64,000 bases of DNA, from the NCBI GenBank assembly GCA_018064685.1, contig JAGHUS010000035.1:37613-101612 (forward strand). Direction: 5' to 3'. Numbering within the stretch: the stretch's first letter is position 1; each line of letters starts with the position of its first letter. This document shows positions 1-8,392 of this stretch, piece after piece. A model generated the notes under the pieces. The model ran no database searches, was not told the DNA's origin, and saw only the letters and a program-made list of their open reading frames with translations. A program made the translations under genes and the position numbers. Origin of the DNA: Bacteroidales bacterium. GTDB taxonomy: Bacteria > Bacteroidota > Bacteroidia > Bacteroidales > Bacteroidaceae.

Positions 1-832
1 GCTGCATGAGTCGGCGCGACAGTTCGTCGAGTTCCTCGGGCACGGAGTCGCGCTCCATACGCAGTTTGGCAGCTGCCTCGTCCATGAGGTCGATGGCCTT
101 GTCGGGTAGGAAGCGCTCGGTGATATAGCGGTTAGAGAGTTCCACAGCGACGATGATAGCATCGTCCTGAATGCGTACACGATGATGCTGTTCGTAGCGT
201 TCCTTCAGTCCACGCAGGATGCTGATGCTGGCCATGGTATCGGGTTCATCGACCATGACACTCTGGAAGCGGCGCTCCAAGGCCTTGTCTTTCTCAAAAT
301 ATTTCTGATACTCGTCGAGCGTAGTGGCACCGATGCTGCGCAGTTCGCCACGTGCCAAGGCAGGCTTCAGGATGTTAGCAGCGTCCATGGCGCCCTGGCT
401 CTGTCCGGCACCTACCAGTGTGTGTATCTCATCGATGAAAAGGATGATCTGACCGTCGGCCGACGTCACATCCTTTATGACGCCCTTCAGTCGTTCCTCG
501 AACTCGCCCTGATACTTGGCACCGGCAATCAGCGCACCCATATCGAGCGAATAGAGCTGCTTGCCCTTCAAGTTCTCGGGCACGTCGCCACGCAGGATGC
601 GGTGGGCCAGTCCCTCGACAATGGCGGTCTTACCCGTACCGGGTTCGCCTATTAATATAGGATTGTTCTTGGTGCGTCTTGACAGGATTTGCAAGACACG
701 ACGTATCTCATCGTCACGACCTATCACGGGGTCGAGCTTTCCGGCCTTGGCATCCTCCACGAGGTTGCGGGCAAAGCGCTGCAGGTTCTCAAACTTCTGA
801 GCGCTGTTGTTGTTAGTGTTCTGTGTATTCAT
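1..832 (-). CDS. clpB: ClpB disaggregase lacking the N-domain (cut by window edge)
   Basis: AAA+ chaperone that extracts polypeptides from aggregates with the DnaK system in the cytoplasm. The first 277 codons are in the window and the rest lies beyond base 1. Visible are the linker ([12 protein letters not shown]), NBD1 with Walker A GEPGTGKT at about residues 62-69, Walker B ILFIDE, the ALERRF segment, and the start of the coiled-coil middle domain ([12 protein letters not shown]), which fits ClpB better than ClpA or ClpC. Walker A lies about 145 residues earlier than in E. coli ClpB, so the N-terminal substrate-binding domain is absent. An in-frame TAA at 845-847 on this strand rules out an upstream extension. 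The gene is divergent from the Fur-like gene. Family assignment is firm; the functional effect of the missing domain is inference. Confidence 0.93.
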   Translation of the reverse strand, partial: MNTQNTNNNSAQKFENLQRFARNLVEDAKAGKLDPVIGRDDEIRRVLQILSRRTKNNPILIGEPGTGKTAIVEGLAHRILRGDVPENLKGKQLYSLDMGALIAGAKYQGEFEERLKGVIKDVTSADGQIILFIDEIHTLVGAGQSQGAMDAANILKPALARGELRSIGATTLDEYQKYFEKDKALERRFQSVMVDEPDTMASISILRGLKERYEQHHRVRIQDDAIIVAVELSNRYITERFLPDKAIDLMDEAAAKLRMERDSVPEELDELSRRLMQ

Positions 833-1079
833 TATTGTGGGATTTTAGTTAATTCATGATTCTTAATGCATAATACATAATCGGGCTGCGCAATGCCGAA
901 TTCTCTTTCTACATCACGTTTCTCAAACCGCTAGCCAAAAGTTTTTCTGCTGACAAAATGACATAAAATCAGTCCTTCCAACATGCTATTGTGTTGAAAT
1001 ACGTTAAACTCGGACAAAAAGTAGAGGTTTCTCATTTTTTATTATTACCTTCGCTGAAGAAATACAAACCGAAATACGG

Positions 1080-1511
1080 ATGAACCACGAGCATCATCAT
1101 CACGACAATGCCGAGGAGGCACTAAAAGAACATGGAGTCAAGGCCACGTCGGTGCGCATTCTGGTATGGCAGAAATGTGCCCGGCAGAAGAAGACCTTCA
1201 CGCTGAGCGACATGGAGGAACGCATGCCTCACATGGACCGCTCCAGCATCTTCCGTGCCCTTCGCCTATTTGTCGAGCACCAACTGCTGCACGAGATAAA
1301 CGACGGCTCGGGACAGCAGAAATACTGCGTGTGCCGATGCCACGACGAGCACCACCTGAACCACGTGCACTTCACCTGTACACGCTGCGGCAAGACGTTC
1401 TGCCTGGAAGACCACACCATCCCACTTGTCGACCTGCCCAAGGGCTATAGCATGGAGGAGGTGGAGTATATAATAAAAGGTGTATGCCCGGAATGCGGGA
1501 ATAATAGTTAA
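1080..1511 (+). CDS. Fur-family metalloregulator with His-rich N-terminus
   Basis: A 143-residue Fur/Zur/PerR-type repressor. The winged-helix part (residues about 15-85) contains the DRSSIFRALRLF recognition-helix region. The C-terminal part has the family metal sites: HxH residues (EHHLNHVHF), a first CTRCGKTFC pair and a second CPECG pair, forming a four-Cys structural zinc site. The start MNHEHHHHDN is unusually His-rich, which suggests zinc or another transition metal rather than peroxide sensing; Zur is plausible but not proven. It is monocistronic and divergent from clpB. The last residues and stop codon fall inside a heptamer tandem repeat. A possible target is the metal-efflux operon at 14-22 kb, but no shared operator was seen in this gene's own upstream region. 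Confidence 0.88.
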   Translation: MNHEHHHHDNAEEALKEHGVKATSVRILVWQKCARQKKTFTLSDMEERMPHMDRSSIFRALRLFVEHQLLHEINDGSGQQKYCVCRCHDEHHLNHVHFTCTRCGKTFCLEDHTIPLVDLPKGYSMEEVEYIIKGVCPECGNNS

Positions 1512-1546
1512 TAGTTAATAGTTAATAGTTAATAGTTAATAGTTAT
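1499..1546. repeat. TAGTTAA heptamer tandem repeat
   Basis: About six head-to-tail copies of a 7-bp unit (AATAGTT). The first copies encode the last residues (NNS) and the stop codon of the Fur-like gene. It is one of several low-complexity 7-9-bp repeats at gene ends in this window. Confidence 0.9.
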
Positions 1547-1676
1547 TGGTTATGAGTTATAGATATTTCAGGAATAGACAGTACGACATGTTGAATGGCG
1601 TTAAGACGAAACACTGTAAGCACAAGTAACACATCTATAACATACAACTACTAAACCATATAAACCACAAAAAAGA

Positions 1677-2132
1677 ATGAAGAAAATATTAGTTTGGGCC
1701 GTAATGGCCAGTATGGCGCTGAGCCTCTCAGCACAGAAGAGCAAGAAGAGCACCAAGAAGAGTGGTGCCAAGACCGAGAAGGTGACAAAGACCGCCAAAG
1801 ACAGCAAGACTGCCGATGACAAGGTGATGACGAAGAACAAAGGTGTCTACGTCGTCAACACCACCACGCTGTGCCAGACAAAAGGATTCGGTGGCCCTAC
1901 CCCACTCATGGTCACCATCAAGAACGACGTGATACAGAGCGTAGAGGCCCTTAGCAACAAGGAAACACCCCAGTTCTTCCAGAACGTAACCAGCGAGATG
2001 CTGCCCAAATACAAGTTCTTGAAGATTGACAAGTATGCCGAGGTGGATGCCATAACAGGAGCCACCTTCAGTAGCCGTGCTGTGAAGGCTAACGTGAAGG
2101 CGGCTGTAGAATATTACAAGGCCAACAAGTAA
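1677..2132 (+). CDS. Secreted FMN-binding domain protein (flavinylation site)
   Basis: A 151-residue exported protein with a signal peptide (cleavage near LSAQ, residues 19-20), a Lys/Ser/Thr-rich linker to about residue 55, and one FMN_bind domain of the RnfG/NqrC type. The motif DAITGATFSS near residue 125 matches the D-x-x-(S/T)-G-A-T-x-(S/T) site at which ApbE attaches FMN covalently through a phosphoester. By family it would carry electrons in the periplasm or at the cell surface. It stands alone: no Rnf/Nqr genes, flavin transferase or reductase adjoin it, so its redox partner is unknown. The start is the only ATG giving a proper signal peptide. A strong hairpin terminator follows. Confidence 0.85.
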   Translation: MKKILVWAVMASMALSLSAQKSKKSTKKSGAKTEKVTKTAKDSKTADDKVMTKNKGVYVVNTTTLCQTKGFGGPTPLMVTIKNDVIQSVEALSNKETPQFFQNVTSEMLPKYKFLKIDKYAEVDAITGATFSSRAVKANVKAAVEYYKANK

Positions 2133-2199
2133 GAACAGCTTGTCCAACCTAAGGTTGGTGCAGGTTCATTAGAGACGCATTTATTCACACTATACAGCA

Positions 2200-2250
2200 G
2201 AATGCCTCCCCTGGTCATGTAGCACCATGGGGGGCATTCTCCTTTTTACA
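2200..2250 (+). terminator. Intrinsic terminator after the FMN-binding protein gene
   Basis: Sixteen-base arms GAATGCCTCCCCTGGT and ACCATGGGGGGCATTC pair with one wobble and one mismatch, with a short loop, followed by TCCTTTTTAC. Confidence 0.85.
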
Positions 2251-2299
2251 AGTCTTATTGCGAGGCTTCTGGCAAAGCCTAAGAAGCACACATCAACGT

Positions 2300-5224
2300 T
2301 TATTTCAGTACTTTCTTTCCGTTTACAATATAGATGCCTTTCTTCAACGAAGAAGAAGAGAGCTTGCGGCCACTCAGGTCGTACACACCAGCATCCTTGC
2401 GGATGGGCAGCTGGACATCAGCAATCTCCTCAATGCCGGTCTCACCTCCACCAGTGAAGTCGTGTACGCGATTGGCCATGGTGTTGAGGGCACGCACATC
2501 GGTGGCAGAGAGCTCGCGACTGTAGATCATTAGGTCGTCGAAGCATGCATCGGCACTGCCCCACAGAGAACCGCTACCCAGATAGAAGTACTTCAAAGAG
2601 GCAACCTTAGACACGATGTCGTCAAGAGGCAGACTCTTAACCTTGTTGAGCGTTGTGCTACCCGAGAGTTCGAAGGTACTTGTTATGTTCGTAAAGTTCT
2701 TGACCGTGCCATTGACATAGATGCGGATACCGTTCTCGGGGCCCACGGTAAGTGTCACCAACGACCATTCGCCAACAGGAATGTTGGTCAACGCCTTGGT
2801 TTCGTGATGGTTCAAGTCGAATGTACCGCCATTGGCATTGTCGTAACCCAGGTGCGTATTGCCAGTAAGGAACAGACGACCAGAAGTGTTGCTATTGGCC
2901 GAGGTACTGTTAAAGAAACCCCACAATGCATTCCGTATATCATTGGAGTTACGCTTCACCCAAACCGACACGGTGAATCCGTCGAGAGGCTGACCGTCGG
3001 CCTTGGTGCAGCCAACCAAAGGATTGGGCATACGGGCATAACTGTTATTGCCATTGGTTCCATCATATAGATGTGCAAACATACCGTCGCGCTCATAGTC
3101 GCTCGCGAAGGAAGGAGCCGTACCGTTGTTCCACTTGCCATAGGTAATGAGATCATACTTCTCATCCTCCTCGGCCTTGTAGTGGTTGTAGGTGGGCTTG
3201 TCATCAAAATCGTAGTATGCCACGATGTCGCTCAGGTAGTCGCCCGAGATTTCTCCATCGGCCTTGGCCTTTACGTCGTAACTCTGCTCCCAATAGTATT
3301 CGCCGCACTCCAGGCGTGCCGTCAGCGTCACAGGCAGGTTCTCGTTCAGGCCGGTGGGATCGTACTTACCCGTCTCGCTGATGACAGCGGGCGAAGAGGA
3401 AGTCCACGACAGCTTGGCATTATGCACAGTGGGCGACATCAGCTTGAGGTTCGAGCTTACTGTCTGACCATTCTTCACACCAATAGTCATCTTGTTGAAA
3501 TTGTATTTTATGGACGACAAGGCATTCAGTTTGTAGCCCCACACAGGCACACCGTTGTTAGCCACGGCAGTAAAAGACACGGTGCCCAAGCCCGAAGTCT
3601 TGTAGTTGGCCGTAGTAGCACCATTGACATGATCCAAGCAGAATACGCCCGAATAGGTTGTGCCATTCAGGGTAAGACTCACATAAGTTGTGCCCTCTGT
3701 AAACTTCCATGTACCCGTCATATCGCCCGTCACCTTGCCATCGGCATTCAAAGTCACCGTCACGGGTGTAGCCTCGGCTTCGTTGTTGTGGTCCTGACGA
3801 TAGGGATGAACAAGCAGTCTATAGTCTCCCGGTAGATTATCTTTAGGGAAGTAGCAGCCCTCTGCGGGTTGACTCACGCCGTCATAGGCAAAGGGAGCTG
3901 CCACAAGCCAACCATTCTGGTTGACGAAGAGTTGGTGTACACGATCCTGGAAACCCTCGTTGCCATCCTTGAAGCGGGTGTGATAGACTACATAGGCTCG
4001 TCCCAGTTCGTCCACACATGCCGAGTTATGACCCTGGGCACGTTCGCCTACATTCTGAACCTCACCCCAGTTGTTATAGGCACTCATGAGGCGCACGCCA
4101 CGATCGGTAGCGGCACGAGGACCATAGTTCATCTGATAGCCCGTATAGGTGGCCGTCACACCCGCAGCATCCTTATAGGGTCCGTCCACCGTCTTGCTGC
4201 GGAAAACGCGCATCTCATAACCGGCGTTCGACTCCAGTCCGCCATACACCACGAAGAGATAGTAGTAATCACCGATATGCTGGATGTAACTGCCCTCGCC
4301 ACTCACATAGTAACCGCCGGCAATGCGCTTGCCGAAGTAAGGGTCGGAGGTAAAGTTGGCACCCTTCGTGTCGTAGTCATTCTCGTAGTGGCAGGTGTAG
4401 TCGCGCAAACCCGTCTCGTTGTCGAGCTTGAGCAGGAAGATGCCACCGCTCCACGAACCATAGCTCATCCACAACTGTCCCTCCTCGTCGTAGAAGACGC
4501 AAGGGTCGATACAGTTGGGCCAGTACGTTCCCCAGTCACCACGACGATAGCGGGCAGCAATGCTTGTCTCGCCTGTCACGAGGGTATAGTCCGTCTCACC
4601 AATCTTGGGTGCGGCCACACCGTTGTATGTCTGATCGTTGAAACCGCCCATGATGATAGGAGCCTGATAGGTAAAGGGGCCCAGAGGCGAGTTTGCAGTA
4701 AGCAGTACGATGGCACTCGACCAATGGTCGCCATTCAAACTGAGATACATACACCACTTCTTCATCGCCTCGTTGTAGATGATGTCGGGAGCCCACATGT
4801 TGCCGTATATCCAGTTGTTATCACCATAGCGCGAACAAAAAGCACGGCCGTCGAAGTTAGGGATGGACACCATCTTTCCGTCGCGTCCTTTGACCTGCTT
4901 AAGCTGCTGCTTGAAAAAAGCCTCGCCGCCATTACAGGTATTTCCACTAGTAGCTCCTTGGGAAGCCAACTGAATGAAACGGCCGTTGGCTGAAAGGCCT
5001 GTCCAGTTGACAAGGTCCTTACTCTGTGCCAGCCCCAGATGGGTACCCCAAATGGTGTACATACCATCTTTCAACACTACAGAAGGGTCGTGGATACCGA
5101 TTACCGAGCCAGAACTGAAACTTATAGTACCCATCTGTTCTGTCATGATCTGTGTCTGCGCATATCCTGCCGACGAAGTGCCTAACAGAAGCGCCAATAA
5201 CGCGAAAGTGCTTTTCAAACTCAT
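2300..5224 (-). CDS. Secreted GH43 endo-arabinanase-like enzyme with LamG-type domain
   Basis: A 974-residue exported glycoside hydrolase, probably acting on alpha-1,5-L-arabinan side chains of pectin. It has a signal peptide (about residues 1-22, ending GYAQ). The five-bladed propeller of family 43 carries its three acidic residues in recognisable contexts: HDPSVV (base, D46), MWAPDIIY (pKa-modulating Asp) and SGEGSYI (acid Glu). After the GHNSACV motif follows a beta-rich lipocalin-like C domain as in endo-arabinanases, then a concanavalin/LamG-like domain (YYDFDD ... FTVSVWVKR ... RIYVNG, about residues 665-910). The tail ends GVYDLSGRK ... KGIYIVNGKK, a type IX-like sorting signal. It is monocistronic and divergent from pflB. 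Exact linkage specificity cannot be read from sequence. Confidence 0.92.
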   Translation of the reverse strand: MSLKSTFALLALLLGTSSAGYAQTQIMTEQMGTISFSSGSVIGIHDPSVVLKDGMYTIWGTHLGLAQSKDLVNWTGLSANGRFIQLASQGATSGNTCNGGEAFFKQQLKQVKGRDGKMVSIPNFDGRAFCSRYGDNNWIYGNMWAPDIIYNEAMKKWCMYLSLNGDHWSSAIVLLTANSPLGPFTYQAPIIMGGFNDQTYNGVAAPKIGETDYTLVTGETSIAARYRRGDWGTYWPNCIDPCVFYDEEGQLWMSYGSWSGGIFLLKLDNETGLRDYTCHYENDYDTKGANFTSDPYFGKRIAGGYYVSGEGSYIQHIGDYYYLFVVYGGLESNAGYEMRVFRSKTVDGPYKDAAGVTATYTGYQMNYGPRAATDRGVRLMSAYNNWGEVQNVGERAQGHNSACVDELGRAYVVYHTRFKDGNEGFQDRVHQLFVNQNGWLVAAPFAYDGVSQPAEGCYFPKDNLPGDYRLLVHPYRQDHNNEAEATPVTVTLNADGKVTGDMTGTWKFTEGTTYVSLTLNGTTYSGVFCLDHVNGATTANYKTSGLGTVSFTAVANNGVPVWGYKLNALSSIKYNFNKMTIGVKNGQTVSSNLKLMSPTVHNAKLSWTSSSPAVISETGKYDPTGLNENLPVTLTARLECGEYYWEQSYDVKAKADGEISGDYLSDIVAYYDFDDKPTYNHYKAEEDEKYDLITYGKWNNGTAPSFASDYERDGMFAHLYDGTNGNNSYARMPNPLVGCTKADGQPLDGFTVSVWVKRNSNDIRNALWGFFNSTSANSNTSGRLFLTGNTHLGYDNANGGTFDLNHHETKALTNIPVGEWSLVTLTVGPENGIRIYVNGTVKNFTNITSTFELSGSTTLNKVKSLPLDDIVSKVASLKYFYLGSGSLWGSADACFDDLMIYSRELSATDVRALNTMANRVHDFTGGGETGIEEIADVQLPIRKDAGVYDLSGRKLSSSSLKKGIYIVNGKKVLK

Positions 5225-5255
5225 AAATTCATAATTTGGTTAGTCATTTTCGGGT

Positions 5256-5286
5256 CAAAGTTACTCATTTTCTTTCAAAATCCAAA
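5256..5286 (-). promoter_or_regulatory. Promoter of the GH43 gene
   Basis: On the minus strand, TTTG (5286-5283), 19-base spacer, TAACTTTG (5263-5256), an exact Bacteroidota sigma-ABfr promoter. It overlaps the divergent pflB promoter. Confidence 0.85.
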
Positions 5287-5303
5287 AAAAAACAATAACT
5301 TTG
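5273..5303 (+). promoter_or_regulatory. Promoter of pflB
   Basis: TTTC (5273-5276), 19-base spacer, TAACTTTG (5296-5303). The -7 element is perfect and the -33 element has one mismatch. The -33 boxes of the two divergent promoters lie within 14 bp, so binding at one may affect the other. Confidence 0.8.
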
Positions 5304-5357
5304 TACCCGAATAAAACAAAGAACAGATTTCATTTACTAAAAATCAATCGTTAAGTT

Positions 5358-7598
5358 ATGCAATTACAGAACTTACAGACTGACTTTAAGGGCAGTTCGT
5401 GGAAGCACGAAATCGACGTGCGCGACTTCATCCAGCACAACTATGAGCCCTATGATGGCGATGAGAGTTTCCTTGCTCCTGCCTCTGCAAAAACCACCAA
5501 GCTGTGGAACATCCTCAGCGAGATGTTCAAGGTAGAGCGTGAGAAGGGCGTTTATGATGCCGAGACAACCTTGCCTCAGAGCATCGACACCTACGGAGCC
5601 GGCTACATCGACAAGGAGAGCGAAGTTATCGTGGGTGTACAGACCGACGTCCCCCTCAAGCGTGCCATCTTCCCCAAAGGTGGTATCCGTATGGTCGAGG
5701 CTGCCTTGAAAGCTTATGGTTATGAACTAGATCCCTTGACTAAGAAAATCTACACCAAGTACCGCAAGACCCACAACGAGGGTGTCTTTGCAGCCTACAA
5801 CGATGACATCAAGGCTGCTCGTCACGCTCACATCATCACCGGTCTGCCCGATGCTTACGGCCGTGGTCGCATCATCGGCGACTATCGTCGCATCGCCTTG
5901 TATGGTACCACCAACCTCATCGAGGAGAAGAAGCGCTTCCACAAGCGCATCGCCATCCAGGAGTTCACCGAGGAGATTGTTCGCTGCCGCGAGGAGATAA
6001 CCGATCAGATCAACGCCCTCAAGGAGTTCGAGCGTATGTGTGCCGCCTATGGTTTCGACGTGACAAAGCCTGCCACCAATGCCCGTGAGGCCGTACAGTG
6101 GACTTACTTCGGATACCTGGGTGCTGTAAAGGACCAGGACGGTGCTGCCATGTCTATCGGCCGTATCTGTACATTCCTGGACATCTACATCCAGCGCGAC
6201 CTGAAGAATGGCACCCTCACCGAGGAAGAGGCACAGGAGCTCATCGACCAGATGGTGATGAAGCTGCGCATCGTGCGCTTCCTCCGTACACCCGAGTACA
6301 ACGACCTCTTCAGTGGCGATCCCATCTGGGCAACGGCCAGTGTAGGTGGTATGGGCATCGACGGCCGCAACATGGTGACCAAGACCGACTACCGCCTCTT
6401 GCACACCTTATATAATATGGGGCCCTCGCCCGAACCCAACATCACCGTGCTGTGGTCAGAGCGTCTGCCCGAAGCATGGAAGAAGTACTGCGCAAAGGTC
6501 AGCATGGACACCAGCGCCATCCAGTACGAGAACGATGACTTGATGCGTCCTGAGCTGGGCGATGACTACGGTATCGCTTGCTGCGTCAGCCCCATGAAGA
6601 TTGGTAAGCAGATGCAGTTCTTCGGTGCTCGTGCTAACTTGGCCAAGTGTATGCTCTATGCCATCAACGGTGGTCGCGACGAGATGCACAACATCCAGGT
6701 AGGTCCCTGCTTCAGCCCCATCACTAGCGAATACCTTACCTACGAGGAGTTCTGGCCTCGCTTCGACGCCATGATGCGCTGGTTGGCCAAGACGTACGTC
6801 AACGCATTGAAAATCATTCACTACATGCACGATAAGTATGACTACGAGGCATTCGAGATGGCTCTGCACGATGGCGACGTTCAGCGCACACGTGCTACCG
6901 GCATCGCAGGTCTCTCTATCGTCACCGACTCTATCGCTGCCATGAAGAATTGCAAGGTCCGCATCATCCGCGACGAGACAGGCCTGGCCATCGACTTCAA
7001 GATTGAGGAAGGCGAGTACACTCCCTTCGGCAACAACTGCGACGAGACGGACCAGATTGCCGTCATGCTTACCGAGAAGTTCATGGAGTACCTGCGTCAG
7101 CACCGCACCTATCGCGATGCCATTCCTACGCAGAGCCTGCTGACCATCACCTCAAACGTGGTTTACGGTCGCAACACCGGTGCTACCCCCGACGGACGTG
7201 GCAAGGGTGTTCCCTTCGCTCCCGGTGCTAACCCCATGAACGCCCGCGACATGAAGGGTGCCGTAGCCGCATTGGCTTCTGTAGCCAAGTTGCCCTTCCA
7301 CCACAGCAAGGACGGTATCTCTTATACCTTCGCCATCGCTCCCAGCGCATTGGGCAAGGATCGCGAGACTCAGGCACAGAACCTCGTCAACCTGATGGAC
7401 GGCTACTTCACTCCCGATGGCGGTCAGCACCTCAACGTCAACGTCTTCGACCGCGAGCTCCTCGTCGATGCCATGGAGCATCCCGAGAAGTACCCTCAGC
7501 TCACCATCCGTGTCAGCGGTTACGCTGTCAACTTTGTGAAGCTGACTCGCGAGCAGCAGCTTGATGTACTCTCACGTACTATCAACCAGTACCTGTAA
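5358..7598 (+). CDS. pflB: Pyruvate formate-lyase (formate acetyltransferase)
   Basis: Glycyl-radical enzyme converting pyruvate and CoA to formate and acetyl-CoA during anaerobic sugar fermentation. The 746-residue length is normal. Visible are the catalytic cysteine pair GIACCVSPM near residue 410 and the glycyl-radical loop RVSGYAVNF close to the C-terminus, where the activase abstracts hydrogen. The start ATG follows a good promoter and a 5' leader of about 45 bases. Codon use is strongly biased, as expected for a highly expressed gene. Its activase, pflA, lies 5.9 kb downstream on the same strand, separated by the partner-switching operon; pta and ackA, which use the acetyl-CoA, are at 55-58 kb. 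A terminator follows. Confidence 0.97.
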   Translation: MQLQNLQTDFKGSSWKHEIDVRDFIQHNYEPYDGDESFLAPASAKTTKLWNILSEMFKVEREKGVYDAETTLPQSIDTYGAGYIDKESEVIVGVQTDVPLKRAIFPKGGIRMVEAALKAYGYELDPLTKKIYTKYRKTHNEGVFAAYNDDIKAARHAHIITGLPDAYGRGRIIGDYRRIALYGTTNLIEEKKRFHKRIAIQEFTEEIVRCREEITDQINALKEFERMCAAYGFDVTKPATNAREAVQWTYFGYLGAVKDQDGAAMSIGRICTFLDIYIQRDLKNGTLTEEEAQELIDQMVMKLRIVRFLRTPEYNDLFSGDPIWATASVGGMGIDGRNMVTKTDYRLLHTLYNMGPSPEPNITVLWSERLPEAWKKYCAKVSMDTSAIQYENDDLMRPELGDDYGIACCVSPMKIGKQMQFFGARANLAKCMLYAINGGRDEMHNIQVGPCFSPITSEYLTYEEFWPRFDAMMRWLAKTYVNALKIIHYMHDKYDYEAFEMALHDGDVQRTRATGIAGLSIVTDSIAAMKNCKVRIIRDETGLAIDFKIEEGEYTPFGNNCDETDQIAVMLTEKFMEYLRQHRTYRDAIPTQSLLTITSNVVYGRNTGATPDGRGKGVPFAPGANPMNARDMKGAVAALASVAKLPFHHSKDGISYTFAIAPSALGKDRETQAQNLVNLMDGYFTPDGGQHLNVNVFDRELLVDAMEHPEKYPQLTIRVSGYAVNFVKLTREQQLDVLSRTINQYL

Positions 7599-7669
7599 GA
7601 AAGTAGCGCACACTACTTGTCCACACCCCTCCAACACGGAAGGATATTGACAAAGAAGAACATTATACA

Positions 7670-7710
7670 GATGGGGATTCATCATTTAGATGTGTCCCCA
7701 TCTTCTTTTT
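7670..7710 (+). terminator. Intrinsic terminator after pflB
   Basis: Stem GATGGGGA / TCCCCATC with an inner CATC/GATG pairing, then TTCTTTTT. The rest of the 7599-7902 gap is AT-rich and carries the promoter of the next operon. Confidence 0.88.
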
Positions 7711-7831
7711 GGCGCCATTTCCTGCCATAGAAAAGACAACATACAACTCACAACAATCAGTTTTTCTACACTTTTTGATTGTTTAAGATTAATAATTGAA
7801 GAGAAAGGAACGATGTTATGAAAAAAAATTG

Positions 7832-7839
7832 TATCTTTG
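7832..7839 (+). promoter_or_regulatory. -7 promoter element of the partner-switching operon
   Basis: TATCTTTG matches the TAnnTTTG consensus exactly, 64 bases before the start codon. No convincing -33 TTTG lies at the normal distance, so activator dependence is possible. Confidence 0.65.
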
Positions 7840-7902
7840 TACTAATATGCTGGCATAAAATGACAATAATAAACATTTTGCATCCGTCAGCACAGCTGAG
7901 CA

Positions 7903-8310
7903 ATGGAAAAAAAACTGACCATAGAGAACCAACTGGAGCAACTCACGCTTGTGGCATCGTTCGTAGAGGAACTGTGTGAAGAACTCGGGTTGGATGCCAG
8001 CCTGGTGTTCAACCTAAACCTAGTCCTCGAGGAAGCCATGACAAACGTCATCATGTATGCCTTCCCTGAAGGAGGCAAGCACGAGCTGGAGCTTACAGCC
8101 GCCACAGAGGGCGGCACGCTCTCGCTCGTCGTCAAGGACAGCGGCATAGCTTTCGATCCGACAGCCGTGCCTGATGCCGACGTAACACTCACTGCAGAAG
8201 AGCGCCCCATCGGAGGATTGGGCATCTTCCTCATACGGCAGATCATGGACGAAGTGAACTATGAGAGAGTGGACGAATACAACATATTAACCATGAAGAA
8301 GAAACTGTGA
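7903..8310 (+). CDS. RsbW-like ATP-binding anti-sigma/switch kinase
   Basis: A 135-residue GHKL-fold serine kinase of the RsbW/SpoIIAB type. In partner switching such kinases phosphorylate a STAS antagonist and bind an output protein. The N box (LEEAMTNVI, about residues 43-51), G1 box (DSGIAFDP, about 85-92) and G2 glycine loop (GGLGIFLI, about 107-114) are all present, so ATP binding is likely retained. It is the first gene of an operon that continues with a SpoIIE phosphatase and two STAS proteins, its expected opponents. No sigma factor gene is in the operon, so its output partner is unknown. Confidence 0.9.
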   Translation: MEKKLTIENQLEQLTLVASFVEELCEELGLDASLVFNLNLVLEEAMTNVIMYAFPEGGKHELELTAATEGGTLSLVVKDSGIAFDPTAVPDADVTLTAEERPIGGLGIFLIRQIMDEVNYERVDEYNILTMKKKL

Positions 8311-8392
8311 AACAACGCGCAAACCGAAGGATAAAAGTGGCTGTCACAGCCCAGGCGCAAAGAGAAAAGCACAAAAGCAGAGAAAAGAAACG

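Noticed and set aside
1046-1053. TACCTTCG as promoter of the Fur-like gene
   Set aside because: One mismatch to the -7 consensus and no -33 element at the right distance; too weak to list.
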